In this document: positions 29,301 to 36,223 of the stretch, piece after piece
Layout: every line of letters starts with the position of its first letter
Numbering within the stretch: the stretch's first letter is position 1
Origin: Opitutaceae bacterium
GTDB taxonomy: Bacteria > Verrucomicrobiota > Verrucomicrobiia > Opitutales > Opitutaceae
Direction: 5' to 3'
Assembly (NCBI GenBank): GCA_015075305.1
Contig: JABTUS010000002.1
Span: 434,001-498,000 of the forward strand
Length of the DNA stretch: 64,000 nt
The notes under the pieces: generated by a model
The model's input: the letters and a program-made list of their open reading frames with translations, nothing else
Told to the model about the DNA's origin: nothing
Database searches by the model: none
Program-made: the position numbers and the translations under genes

Positions 29301-30964
29301 GGTTTGGCGCGGGACACGAACGCGTCAAGCAGGTGCGCAAGAGCAACAACGTGGTCACGGACACCACGATTTATGTGGGCAGCCTGTATGAGAAGGTGAC
29401 CACCGGCACCCTGGTGGAGCACAAGCATTACGTCATGGCGCCGACCGGCCGGGTGGCGGTGATCACCGACCGGGCGCAGAACGGAAGCCCGCTCGCCATC
29501 GACGTGCGGTACTTCCACGGCGACGGACTCGGCTCGATCACCGGCATCACCGACGAACGCGGACGTGTGCTGGCGCGCTACACGTATGACGCCTGGGGTA
29601 GGCAGGCGGTGACTTATTTCAACACCGATCCAGGCGTCACCAACACCCAGCCGTCCACGCGCGGCTATACGGATCACGAAATGCTGAACGACTTTGCCCT
29701 CGTTCACATGAACGGCCGGGTCTACGATCCGGTGCTTGGGAGATTCCTGTCCTCGGATCCGTTCGTCGGGGATTCGGCGGATGCGCAAGAGTACAACAGG
29801 TATTCTTACGTCGGGAATAACCCGATGAATGCGACGGATCCGAGCGGGTTCTTCAAGCTCAAGGACGCGTTGAAGATCGTGGCGATCGTCGTGGCATCCG
29901 TCATAACTTCGGGCGCGGCACTCGCGGCGATGGGTGTTGGAAGCGGAGGAATATTGTCGGCACTGGGTGCCATCAGCCAGGCGAGTCTTGGGCAAGCGAT
30001 AGTTGCAGGAGCGGCTGGAGGTTTCGCATCAGGTTTTGCTGGTTCATTGCTCAACGGAGGAAGTATAGGAGACGCATTCAAAGCGGGTGTTCTCGGTGGC
30101 ATAGCCGGTGGCATCTCAGCGGGACTCGCGTTCGGAATCGGCGAACTTGCCCAAGGGAATTCTTGGTTCAAGGACTATGGGTTCAAACACCTCGCACATG
30201 GCGTTGCGCAAGGTGGAGTGACAGAAGCCATGGGTGGAGAGTTCCGACACGGCTTTTACGCGGCGGCGTTTACTTCCGCGGTAGCCGGACCCATCTCACG
30301 CAATATTGATGGGGTGCCAATGCAGACAGCGGCGGCTGCTGTTGTTGGTGGAACGGCGTCGACGATCGGCGGGGGAAAGTTTGCCAACGGTGCTGTCAGC
30401 GGTGCGTTTACGTATCTGTTCAACGACGCCCTGCATAGGGCGGAGGAAAGGCAGCAGATCAGAATCACGAAGGCTGCGATTGAGGTAAACCGAATTGGGT
30501 TCCGTAACTTCGACGCGAAAGCCGCGGCGGTAGTCGACTTTGTTGGAGCTTGGGAAAGTTTTCCCGCGAACCGCTTCGACGGCTTACCAACAACGAGCGC
30601 GGTCAATTCGTTCGAGGATGCTGTCGAGTATTTCTTGGGAGCCGGGCAGTTTGTAGGAGAGCAAGCTGGAGCGATTCCGTCGCCCTCCAACTATAAATCC
30701 GTGACATCCGGCGCACTGAATCACCTCCGCAACACACTTGGGCGTGTAGGGCCGTTTGAGGCGCGAACGATTATCGAGTATCAGACTCTGAAGCAGCGAT
30801 CGTTCCTGGTTTTTTGGTCCCGCGAACAATGGGTCAGCTACTCATGGGTTGCTCCGGTCAACGGCCCTCATGCGGGGTTGTTCCTCGACACCAAGAGCGC
30901 GACGGATGCTGCGTCAAAGATGTTGGTCGATCGAGTCAGAGGTTTCCAAACGGGTTCAAAATGA
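26360..30964 (+). CDS. RHS cassette copy E: intact, diverged, with unassigned toxin tip
   Basis: One open frame of ~1534 codons (alternative start at 26360; an ATG follows at 26369). The first ~130 codons read the junction repeat and a piece nearly identical to copy B. At ~26748 the sequence switches to a diverged TcdB-middle/SpvB tail (TYRYAGLRSHHLYGSLGFHH), then RHS repeats (YDQVLGVV, VFGELIWQKDAKGQ) and the core (RVYDPVLGRFLSSDPF, NPMNATDPSG). The pre-toxin region ends at GGGKFANGAVSGAF (30369-30426). The tip (~180 residues) contains EYQTLKQRSFLVFWSREQWV and matches no family I know. No signal peptide. It is the only long RHS copy without frameshifts. Confidence 0.8.
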   Translation: MVSMTKAATVRAQPKGSNLTFRTFEGQQPSPILPAWKNCERRFADVIEPGTRWGGVYRQCGQLRGHVSAVCQQRTRVATTQYDPFGRFPQWTENALAHREEYTSYNQVLSVVQSIKGINGLVTSWQHDGFSGETVQTYRYAGLRSHHLYGSLGFHHTSVTTAFAGDSRLRRSETCYSQIFPFIGLPIRRKTIGDGVLLGDSTITYEAKYFQSGSTHMAVGRLSTEISYELSGVETSRTVTSIPNVATDIDDYGNVLRIEVDTNGYKKITRSLYDNNTQPSLWHLGRLTESEVTSIAPNTPNIVRKSKFGYHPATGLLHWEKIEPGNPVVEVTTTHEYDAFGNKKKVTVSGANITVDSQGGVYAGGPVLRVVTTNHDARGRFPTDTTNALGHVERYDQYDQVLGVVLQMTGANNLLTSWQYDGMGRKVYEQRADGTRTRTHHRWTSSAPALAQPAGQIANIKYLVETTMTASNPSQPSLEINIAPPVLAFHDKMGRSVVGVTVSGTGKMVYTTALYDRYGRAYSTSNPYFGGGTAYWVRTTDYDLLDRPKVLKTPHESSPGEVTTSYSYAGLITSSTDPKGRLTLSERNQAGWTTSVTRNATALGGPSSNVTYTHDALGNILGTDAEGVVTALQYDERGRKKKMTDPSMGVWEYRYNVFGELIWQKDAKGQITTLGDDALGRLQSRSEGEGTTTWTYDSSPTKGLGKLHQVTSPGNYKETYLYDAMGRGTAVTREIDGLAYAFETAYDYASRPVRATYPATGIGSTRASTRNVFNAFGYLKEIRAYLAADDTRTNSQLQGALYWRAVDYSAGGRVVAETFGNGIETDRIYSDASGRLLSSKVAKGTVITGPYNIQDLLYVYDEVGNVVQRHDMATGRDERFEAYDGLDRLKSHRVVGGSTVTAAFDAKGNIVHKSDVGSYTYNAVPAGGFSTLPYAVGTAGAHAYAYDGNGNMLNGAGRTLTWTSFNQVRTIAQGNKSSEFWFGAGHERVKQVRKSNNVVTDTTIYVGSLYEKVTTGTLVEHKHYVMAPTGRVAVITDRAQNGSPLAIDVRYFHGDGLGSITGITDERGRVLARYTYDAWGRQAVTYFNTDPGVTNTQPSTRGYTDHEMLNDFALVHMNGRVYDPVLGRFLSSDPFVGDSADAQEYNRYSYVGNNPMNATDPSGFFKLKDALKIVAIVVASVITSGAALAAMGVGSGGILSALGAISQASLGQAIVAGAAGGFASGFAGSLLNGGSIGDAFKAGVLGGIAGGISAGLAFGIGELAQGNSWFKDYGFKHLAHGVAQGGVTEAMGGEFRHGFYAAAFTSAVAGPISRNIDGVPMQTAAAAVVGGTASTIGGGKFANGAVSGAFTYLFNDALHRAEERQQIRITKAAIEVNRIGFRNFDAKAAAVVDFVGAWESFPANRFDGLPTTSAVNSFEDAVEYFLGAGQFVGEQAGAIPSPSNYKSVTSGALNHLRNTLGRVGPFEARTIIEYQTLKQRSFLVFWSREQWVSYSWVAPVNGPHAGLFLDTKSATDAASKMLVDRVRGFQTGSK
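26392..26438 (+). repeat. Junction repeat J5
   Basis: Identical in layout to J1 and J4, and again followed by the ~150-base leader shared with copies B and D. It is read through in frame by the long RHS frame that follows. Confidence 0.8.
30427..30964 (+). other. Toxin tip E, unknown family, related to tip D
   Basis: After FNDALHRAEERQQIRITKAA the tip is mixed alpha/beta with an aromatic-rich patch (SFLVFWSREQWVSYSWV). The patch aligns by eye with GWGIFKWWGRKQNDFELV of tip D at a similar distance from the C-terminus. The stop at 30962-30964 overlaps the next ATG. No catalytic motif of a known nuclease, deaminase or lipase is visible. Confidence 0.5.
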
Positions 30965-31386
30965 TGTTCAAGTTGACGCGAATTTGGCTGCTGCTTGGTT
31001 GCCTGATGACAGGTTGCCAAGACAACACGCCGAAATCGATTTCCGATCGCTACACGCACGCGATGGAAATCTATCACGGAAAAAACGCAGGGGCGGCTGA
31101 AGCTGAGCTCACCGCGTTTTTGACCTTCTTGTCTGACAAGCAGCGGAAGAGTCCTGCCGCAGCGGATTATAACGATCTCCGCGGAATCGTTTGGTTGAGG
31201 CTTTACAGTGTATATCGGTTTACTTGTGACGAAGCAAAGGCAACGGATGCGCTTTCACATGCAACGAAACTGTTGCAGGGGCGAATTGTAAAAGCTCAAG
31301 ATCAACAGAACGCAGAAAAACAACTGAAAGATTTGCTATCAGGATTGGAAGGCGAGGTTACCCCCGGGTGGAAGTCATCGCAATAG
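30961..31386 (+). CDS. Lipoprotein, likely immunity protein E
   Basis: The 141-residue product starts MMFKLTRIWLLLGCLMTGCQ, a lipoprotein signal with lipobox MTGC. The body is helical (AEAELTAFLTFLSDKQRKSP, WLRLYSVYRF, ATDALSHATKLLQGR), TPR-like, and resembles immunity protein D. The ATG at 30961 overlaps the RHS stop as ATGA; an upstream frame is open but lies inside the toxin. GC is lower than in the RHS core. Confidence 0.7.
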   Translation: MMFKLTRIWLLLGCLMTGCQDNTPKSISDRYTHAMEIYHGKNAGAAEAELTAFLTFLSDKQRKSPAAADYNDLRGIVWLRLYSVYRFTCDEAKATDALSHATKLLQGRIVKAQDQQNAEKQLKDLLSGLEGEVTPGWKSSQ

Positions 31387-31439
31387 CGTTCGCTTGCGTT
31401 CACGACTCAAACGAAAACCAGGCGGCACACCGCGCGCCA

Positions 31440-31720
31440 TCGGCCGGCCCTGGCAGGTCGTCACGCCCGATGAGGCGAATGGCGCGCAGACGACGACCTA
31501 CAGCTATTCCAATTTTGCCGCGAGTGCGACCGATCCGAAGGGGCGTGTCACCGAGACGGTGCGCAATTCGCAGGGCTGGGTTGTGTCCTCGGTTCGGAAC
31601 AAGTAGTCGGGAGGCTCGGACCAATCGAGTGTCACGCACACGCATGACGCCCTCGGAAACCTGGTGTCGACAAATGCGGACGGCTCGGTGACAACAATCG
31701 CGCATGACGTTCGCGGGAGT
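31440..31720 (+). pseudogene. RHS fragment (copy F)
   Basis: About 280 bases match copies A to D (GRPWQVVTPDEANGAQTTTY to TIAHDVRG) with an in-frame stop at 31604-31606 and small indels. Sequence identity ends abruptly at the junction repeat at 31721. It is a leftover from recombination in the array. Confidence 0.8.
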
Positions 31721-31764
31721 GGCTCAGCCAAAAGGGTCAAACCTCACTTTTCGCATTCTTCAAT
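31721..31764 (+). repeat. Junction repeat J6 (diverged 3' half)
   Basis: It begins GGCTCAGCCAAAAGGGTCAA as in the others but continues CACTTTTCGCATTCTTCAAT, the form also seen at 34532. This marks the right border of the RHS array. Confidence 0.7.
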
Positions 31765-31893
31765 GAAAAACCAGGAGAGATTCACATCATCCCCTCTCAC
31801 TCTCATCCAGGAAAACAGGCTGAAGACGTCATAGCCTGGCAGCTTGCAGACACTCTGGCGATCATCCAACACGCGCCAAATTGCAGCGATTGA
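31750..31893 (+). pseudogene. Short open remnant containing HSHPGKQAEDVIAWQ
   Basis: A frame without its own start reads EIHIIPSHSHPGKQAEDVIA to a TGA at 31891-31893, overlapping the end of J6. It is protein-like, but the origin is unknown. It could be a transposase end or another tip remnant. Confidence 0.35.
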
Positions 31894-31929
31894 AAACACT
31901 CTTTGCAAAATGATCTTCGACCAGCCGGA

Positions 31930-33264
31930 TCAAGCGCGTGCGAGCTGGCTGGCGCGCTTCTGCGCGGCGGCGATTCTTTCCGCGATGCGCTCCATGTCGC
32001 CGCGCGAGCCGAGGAGCTTTGACTGGCCGATCCAGACCGCCTCCCCGACCAGCCGGTCGTTGACCGGGCACTGGTTCTTCTCCAGCCACCGCGTCATCGC
32101 TTCCCTGCCGTAGATGCGCTGATAATGCGGGTTGGCCGCGACGGCCTTGACGTGCGCCGAGGTGTTGAGGCTCGTGTAGCCGCTGCTGAGGGCCACGCCG
32201 TCGCCAGCCGCAGCGGCGATGAATCTGGCGCGGGAGAGACCGGCGAACCGCTGCCTGTCATAGCGGAACATGTACAGGTGCCAGCCGCTGCGCGTGGCGC
32301 CGCCGGCGAAACGGGCCGGAGTGATGCCCGGAATTTTTTCCAGCATCGACGTGAGAAAGGCCGCGTTGGAATCGCGGATCGAAGCCTGCGCCTCAAGGCG
32401 CGCCATCTGGGAAAGCAGCAGGCCTGCCTGGAACTCCGTCATCCGGAAGTTCGAGGCCCGCCCCGACAGCGCGGCGCGCCGCGGATTTCCCGGCGTGTGG
32501 TGGTTGAAGACAAGATCGGCAAAGCTGTGGTCATTGGTCAGCACCGCACCGCCCTCGCCCGAGGTGAGGTTCTTGAACGCCTGGAAGCTGAAGCACCCGC
32601 CGATGCCGCGGGTGCCGACGGGCCGGCCGCGTACGGTCGCAAGCGGCGCCTGGCAAGCATCCTCCAGCACCGCGATTCCGCGCGCGCGGCCCAGTTCAAC
32701 AACCGCATCGATGTCGCAGGGTGATCCGCCGATGTGCACCGGCAGCAGCACGCGGGTCGCCGGTGTGATGGCCGCGGGAATCTTCGACGGATCGATCTGG
32801 AACGTCGCGGCGTCGGTATCGACGAAGACCGGCAGCGCGTAGCTCTGGGTGACGGCGTTGAACGTCGCCACGAACGTGTACGGAGGGAGGATCACCTCGT
32901 CGCCAGGCCCGACATTCAGCGCCCCCAGCGCGCTGAGCAGCGCGGTTGTGCCCGACGAGGTCGCGATGCAGTGCTTCGCCTGCATGAGCGAGGCAAACGC
33001 AGCCTCGAATTCCTTCACCCGGGTGCCGCCGGCGGTTCGCCCCCATTTGCCGGAACGCAGCACGTCGAGCAAAGCCTCCTCATCACGCGAATCAAAAACC
33101 GGCCATTCGCCATAAGGTTTCCCAGCCGCCTGCGGCGCCACGCCGGCGGATCCCTTTGACATCGTCCCCGGCCCGGCCGCAGAGATCGGTTGGGCAAGAC
33201 AAAGACCAGCGCCGGCCGCGGCGGCGCGGTTGAGGAATCTGCGGCGGGTGACGGCGTCGGGCAT
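31930..33264 (-). CDS. DegT/DnrJ/EryC1/StrS-family PLP aminotransferase with Tat signal
   Basis: The 444-residue product begins MPDAVTRRRFLNRAAAAGAG, a twin-arginine export signal, so the folded enzyme is probably sent across the membrane. The body is a DegT-type fold: GTTALLSALGALNVGPGDEV (cofactor phosphate region), LPVHIGGSPCDID, VLEDACQAP, and the cofactor Lys in CFSFQAFKNLTSGEGGAV. Family members usually make amino-sugars or nucleotide-linked sugars in the cytoplasm; an exported, 'RRRFLNRAAAAG'-tagged member is a variant found in Planctomycetes and Verrucomicrobia. The substrate is unknown. No operon partner. Confidence 0.85.
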   Translation of the reverse strand: MPDAVTRRRFLNRAAAAGAGLCLAQPISAAGPGTMSKGSAGVAPQAAGKPYGEWPVFDSRDEEALLDVLRSGKWGRTAGGTRVKEFEAAFASLMQAKHCIATSSGTTALLSALGALNVGPGDEVILPPYTFVATFNAVTQSYALPVFVDTDAATFQIDPSKIPAAITPATRVLLPVHIGGSPCDIDAVVELGRARGIAVLEDACQAPLATVRGRPVGTRGIGGCFSFQAFKNLTSGEGGAVLTNDHSFADLVFNHHTPGNPRRAALSGRASNFRMTEFQAGLLLSQMARLEAQASIRDSNAAFLTSMLEKIPGITPARFAGGATRSGWHLYMFRYDRQRFAGLSRARFIAAAAGDGVALSSGYTSLNTSAHVKAVAANPHYQRIYGREAMTRWLEKNQCPVNDRLVGEAVWIGQSKLLGSRGDMERIAERIAAAQKRASQLARA

Positions 33265-33476
33265 GACACAGGGGAGTTGAGATCGGCGGCCAGGATGCAG
33301 CCGGCCAGCCGGCCAACAACCCCAGCATCGGTAACCATTGGGTTACCTTACAATCGAATGAGTCAAGGTGTTTTGCAGAACCCAGCCCTCTCAGACCGTG
33401 GCGAGGCGCGCGCAAAAGAATCGATTGACTGCCGGGCCAGGCTGCATAGCATGTTTAACACCGTAAATTTACTGCA

Positions 33477-33782
33477 ATGAGCAAGGCCTATTCGCTTCAG
33501 GATATTTTTCCCCTCTCGGACTTTCAGCGCAACACCCGGATGCACCTTCAGCGCATGAAACGAAATCGTCGCCCAAGCATACTGACGGTCAACGGAAAGG
33601 CTGAAGCCGTGGTGATTGACGCCGCCGTCTTTGAGGAAATGAGGGATCGCATCGAATACCTGGACAACATTGAGAAGCTGCAAATCGCGATTCGAGAGGC
33701 TGACGAGGAAAAGTTGGTTTCCACTGCCGACGCCTTTTCCGCAGCCAGGGCAGCCCTCAGATCGCGGGCGAAGAACGCATGA
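33477..33782 (+). CDS. Phd/YefM-like antitoxin
   Basis: The 101-residue product has the Phd/YefM layout: an N-terminal DNA-binding part (FPLSDFQRNTRMHLQRMKRN), then PSILTVNGKAEAVVIDAAVF, and a helical tail that would wrap the toxin. It should repress its own promoter and neutralise the toxin encoded next. Its TGA at 33780-33782 overlaps the ATG at 33779 of the toxin. Confidence 0.85.
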   Translation: MSKAYSLQDIFPLSDFQRNTRMHLQRMKRNRRPSILTVNGKAEAVVIDAAVFEEMRDRIEYLDNIEKLQIAIREADEEKLVSTADAFSAARAALRSRAKNA

Positions 33783-34110
33783 CACACCACAGCGTCACGT
33801 GGCAGCCAGAGAGCTCGTGACGATCTCGCTGTGGATAGCCCAGGACAATCCACCGGCCGCCGCACGGTGGCTTGAGACCACAGAATCCCGCGTCGCCGCG
33901 CTTGCCACATTCCCAGAGAGATGCCCGCCCGCACCGGAAGCGAGGGAAACGGGTGTGCAGGTTCGGCAACTGCTTGTGGGGAAAAAGCGGGGATTGTACC
34001 GAGTGCTGTTTTGTGTGAAAGAGCGCGAAGTCCAGATTCTGCGCATCATTCACGGAATGCGACGACATCTGACCCCCAAGGAAATCGAAGAAGCAGGTTG
34101 GGATCCATAG
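33779..34110 (+). pseudogene. ParE/RelE-like toxin with one frameshift near its start
   Basis: The ATG at 33779 gives MTHHSVTWQPE, the usual ParE/RelE opening, but this frame stops at 33820. One base over, the frame continues ARELVTISLWIAQDNPPAAA to GKKRGLYRVLFCVKEREVQI and ILRIIHGMRR, a complete toxin body ending at 34110. A single-base indel near 33810 separates the two. Alternatively a GTG at 33799 starts a shorter protein. The ATGA overlap with the antitoxin favours the first reading. Confidence 0.7.
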
Positions 34111-34171
34111 ATCTGAACCGGTCTTACTGGCCCGGGGCACGCAACAGGAACATGCCGACTCGGCGAGCAGT

Positions 34172-34450
34172 CTCAACGTGGCCGTGCATGCGGTCCGTGC
34201 GTTACAGGAGTGGGTCCTGGGCCACGGGCGCGAGGCCTGCGTTCGGGGTGTGCCCACGTGCAGGCGCGAGACCGTGCGCGCCTAGGTTTACGCCAAGAGC
34301 GAGATCGCGGCGCTCCTGCGGGCGGCCAGCCCCCGCCGCGACCGAATGCTGCTCGCCCTGATCTACGGCTGCGGCCTGCGCCGAGAGGACGCCCGGCTTC
34401 TGCGCACCGACGACATCGACACTGGTGTGCGGAGCCAGCTGGACGCATGA
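34172..34450 (+). pseudogene. Tyrosine recombinase (phage integrase/Xer-type) remnant
   Basis: With an in-frame stop in the middle, the text reads LNVAVHAVRALQEWVLGHGR, then YAKSEIAALLRAASPRRDRM, then LLALIYGCGLRREDARLLRT. The last is the box around the first catalytic Arg of tyrosine recombinases (normally GCGLR.SEL). The C-terminal half with HxxR and the Tyr nucleophile is absent. This is a decayed integrase beside a transposon-end-like repeat, suggesting a former mobile island border. Confidence 0.65.
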
Positions 34451-34469
34451 GCGGTGTGATTTCGCGGCT

Positions 34470-34564
34470 TGAGCGTTTTGCTGGTGTGCAAAACATCGCG
34501 GGCGGGACGCCCGTGCCACGTCGGAGTCCGCGGGCTCAAACCTCACTTTTCGCATTGTTCAATG
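34470..34564. repeat. GGCGGGACGCCCGTGCCAC repeat and partial junction repeat J7
   Basis: AAAACATCGCGGGCGGGACG followed by CCCGTGCCAC is an intergenic repeat type; a loosely similar GGGGGACGCCCCTGGCAAC lies near 50862. It is followed at 34532 by GGCTCAAACCTCACTTTTCG CATTGTTCAAT, a shortened form of the junction repeat. Confidence 0.5.
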
Positions 34565-34940
34565 CCAAATGATCAATGACGGTTGGTGATTGGCGACTCT
34601 GGGAGTCAAAGAGTTGGGGACTTGGGGGTCAGTCCTTACTTTACAACCGTGTTGAAAATTGCATTGCAGTTGATCCCAGCATCTGGTCGCTGGCCATGCC
34701 CGCCCATTTGCTCTCAAATGTCGGGGCGGATAACGCCTCTGCCGGCTCGAGCAGGTTCGCTTCCTGTCGCCTTGGCCTTGGAAGTCGCGACTGTTCTCCT
34801 TGCTGAACCAGTTGACTCTCGACGAAAACGTGGACTGCAGCCACTGCATTCCCGCCCTCTGATTTCTCCGCGGCGTGTCGACCGCGAGAGGACAATGGCT
34901 TCCCCATCAAAAGCGGGCCGTGCACTACGCCAGGGAAGTG
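34565..34940. other. No recognisable gene
   Basis: Frames on both strands are short and mutually overlapping, with no family text. This is probably decayed upstream sequence of the remnant that follows. Confidence 0.35.
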
Positions 34941-34941
34941 A

Positions 34942-35133
34942 GTTTGGCGTTGTCCACGCCAACCTACTGCCGGCACATTCCCTCTTGAGGGTAACGAGCA
35001 GGCTTGGGTGGCATTCGGGACCGGTTCAATTGCTCCGGGTACTTACACCATCCATGTAAGTGACGACAGCAGACAGGGCGGTGAGGTATTGGTGGAAGTT
35101 TACGAAGTCACCGTGGCAACACCACGCATCTAG
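34942..35133 (+). pseudogene. C-terminal remnant of a large secreted protein
   Basis: The frame ends GNEQAWVAFGTGSIAPGTYT, IHVSDDSRQGGEVLVEVYEV, TVATPRI and TAG at 35131-35133. The pattern 'apGtYTv.VS..gg.G..LvEVYEv' is a recurring tail of extracellular repeat proteins in this kind of bacterium (recalled). The frame is closed just upstream, so only the tail survives. Confidence 0.5.
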
Positions 35134-35423
35134 CCCTGTCGTTCTTGAAACTTAAATTCGAGAGAAGGCTTCCGAGTCTCCCCTTTCTTGTTCCAAGAAA
35201 GCGCGCCGTGACGTTTGACCGCCGCCCGGTCACCATGTGAGCAGGAAGCACTACTTCTTCGCTTTGGATCCCGAGGGTCCGATGAATCGTTCGGGCGTCA
35301 GACCACTGGCTCGGACAAGACCGTGAAAAGCCCTACGGGCAGTCCGCGACAATTCCTCTCATCCCGGGATTGCCTTGAAAGGCAACATTGACAATCAAGC
35401 GCTCTGCGGCTTTCCGTGTCTGC
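35134..35423. other. No recognisable gene
   Basis: About 290 bases between the secreted-protein remnant and brnT. I see no convincing frame or structure; it should hold the brnTA promoter. Confidence 0.35.
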
Positions 35424-35699
35424 ATGCGCTTCAATTGGGATCCAATCAAGGAGCAGCGCAACATTGCCAAACACGGTGTCGACTTCACAAAGGCTTCGGA
35501 GGCCTTTGGCGACCCGGAAGCGCGCATCGCCTTTGATTCAGTCCACAGCTCCTCGGAGTTGCGCTGGTGGCTGATCGGGCGGGTGGACGGCAGGATCCTG
35601 CTCGTGCGCTACACGCACCGGCCCGACGGGATTGTTCGGATCATCGGAGCGGGGTATTGGAGCAAAGCGGAGAAGATTTATGCCAAAAAGAAAACATGA
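35424..35699 (+). CDS. brnT: BrnT-type toxin
   Basis: Starting at the ATG at 35424, the protein reads MRFNWDPIKEQRNIAKHGVD, the hallmark opening of BrnT (RelE-fold ribonuclease). It continues FTKASEAFGDPEARIAFDSV, GRVDGRILLVRYTHR and IIGAGYWSKAEKIYAKKKT. BrnT is a translation-inhibiting RNase held inactive by BrnA. An upstream in-frame start exists at 35388, but the family normally begins at this Met. The 3' end overlaps brnA by 20 bases, the usual toxin-first order for this system. Confidence 0.9.
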   Translation: MRFNWDPIKEQRNIAKHGVDFTKASEAFGDPEARIAFDSVHSSSELRWWLIGRVDGRILLVRYTHRPDGIVRIIGAGYWSKAEKIYAKKKT

Positions 35700-35964
35700 G
35701 AAGCATGAATCCCCGGTCTTCGACGAACGGGGCTATCAGACAAACATCAAGGACATCAACGGCGAAGCTTTGCCGGACTTGGATGCGCTGGACTGGCGTC
35801 CCCTGCACGGTGGGTCGCGGCCGGGCGCGGGCCGGAAGCCGTCAGGACGCGTGCCGCTCACGCTGCGCCTGAAGCCTGCCGTGGCCAGCCGCCTGCGTGC
35901 GGTTGCCAAGAAGCAGCGCAAGACGCTCGCGCAGGTCGCCGAGGAACGACTTGCCGGTCTCTGA
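35680..35964 (+). CDS. brnA: BrnA-type antitoxin
   Basis: The 94-residue product starts MPKRKHEKHESPVFDERGYQ, with acidic/aromatic toxin-binding text (LPDLDALDWRPLHGG) and a basic C-terminal ribbon-helix-helix-like segment (RVPLTLRLKPAVASRLRAVA). BrnA represses the operon and blocks BrnT. The overlap with brnT supports this start. Confidence 0.8.
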   Translation: MPKRKHEKHESPVFDERGYQTNIKDINGEALPDLDALDWRPLHGGSRPGAGRKPSGRVPLTLRLKPAVASRLRAVAKKQRKTLAQVAEERLAGL

Positions 35965-36223
35965 TCCTGACCCGCAGTTCACGCCTGCTGCACTGAGCCG
36001 AACTTTGCCGGCATCGCTTTCAGCAATCGTCTCATGGGCGATCGACCGTGCGCAGCCATCGACGACCCCGGCGCACGGCGAGCCCGTTCATCTCCGCTGA
36101 AGCGCTCAATCGCGTCCGCAGTGTCCTCCATTTCCCGTCGCCCAATCGCGAGGACATCCTTCTCGATGGCATGAAAAAACCGTGTTCAAACGCGGCGCGG
36201 GTGCTATTGGTGGTTCCTTATCC
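35965..36223. other. Intergenic region upstream of the MalY-like gene
   Basis: About 260 bases with no convincing frame. It must hold the promoter of the aminotransferase gene. No clear regulatory motif was recognised. Confidence 0.4.

Noticed and set aside
9450..31720. Regularly repeated sequence resembling a CRISPR-like array
   Set aside because: The units are kilobase-scale RHS cassettes and short YD repeats, not 25-40 base repeats with unique spacers.
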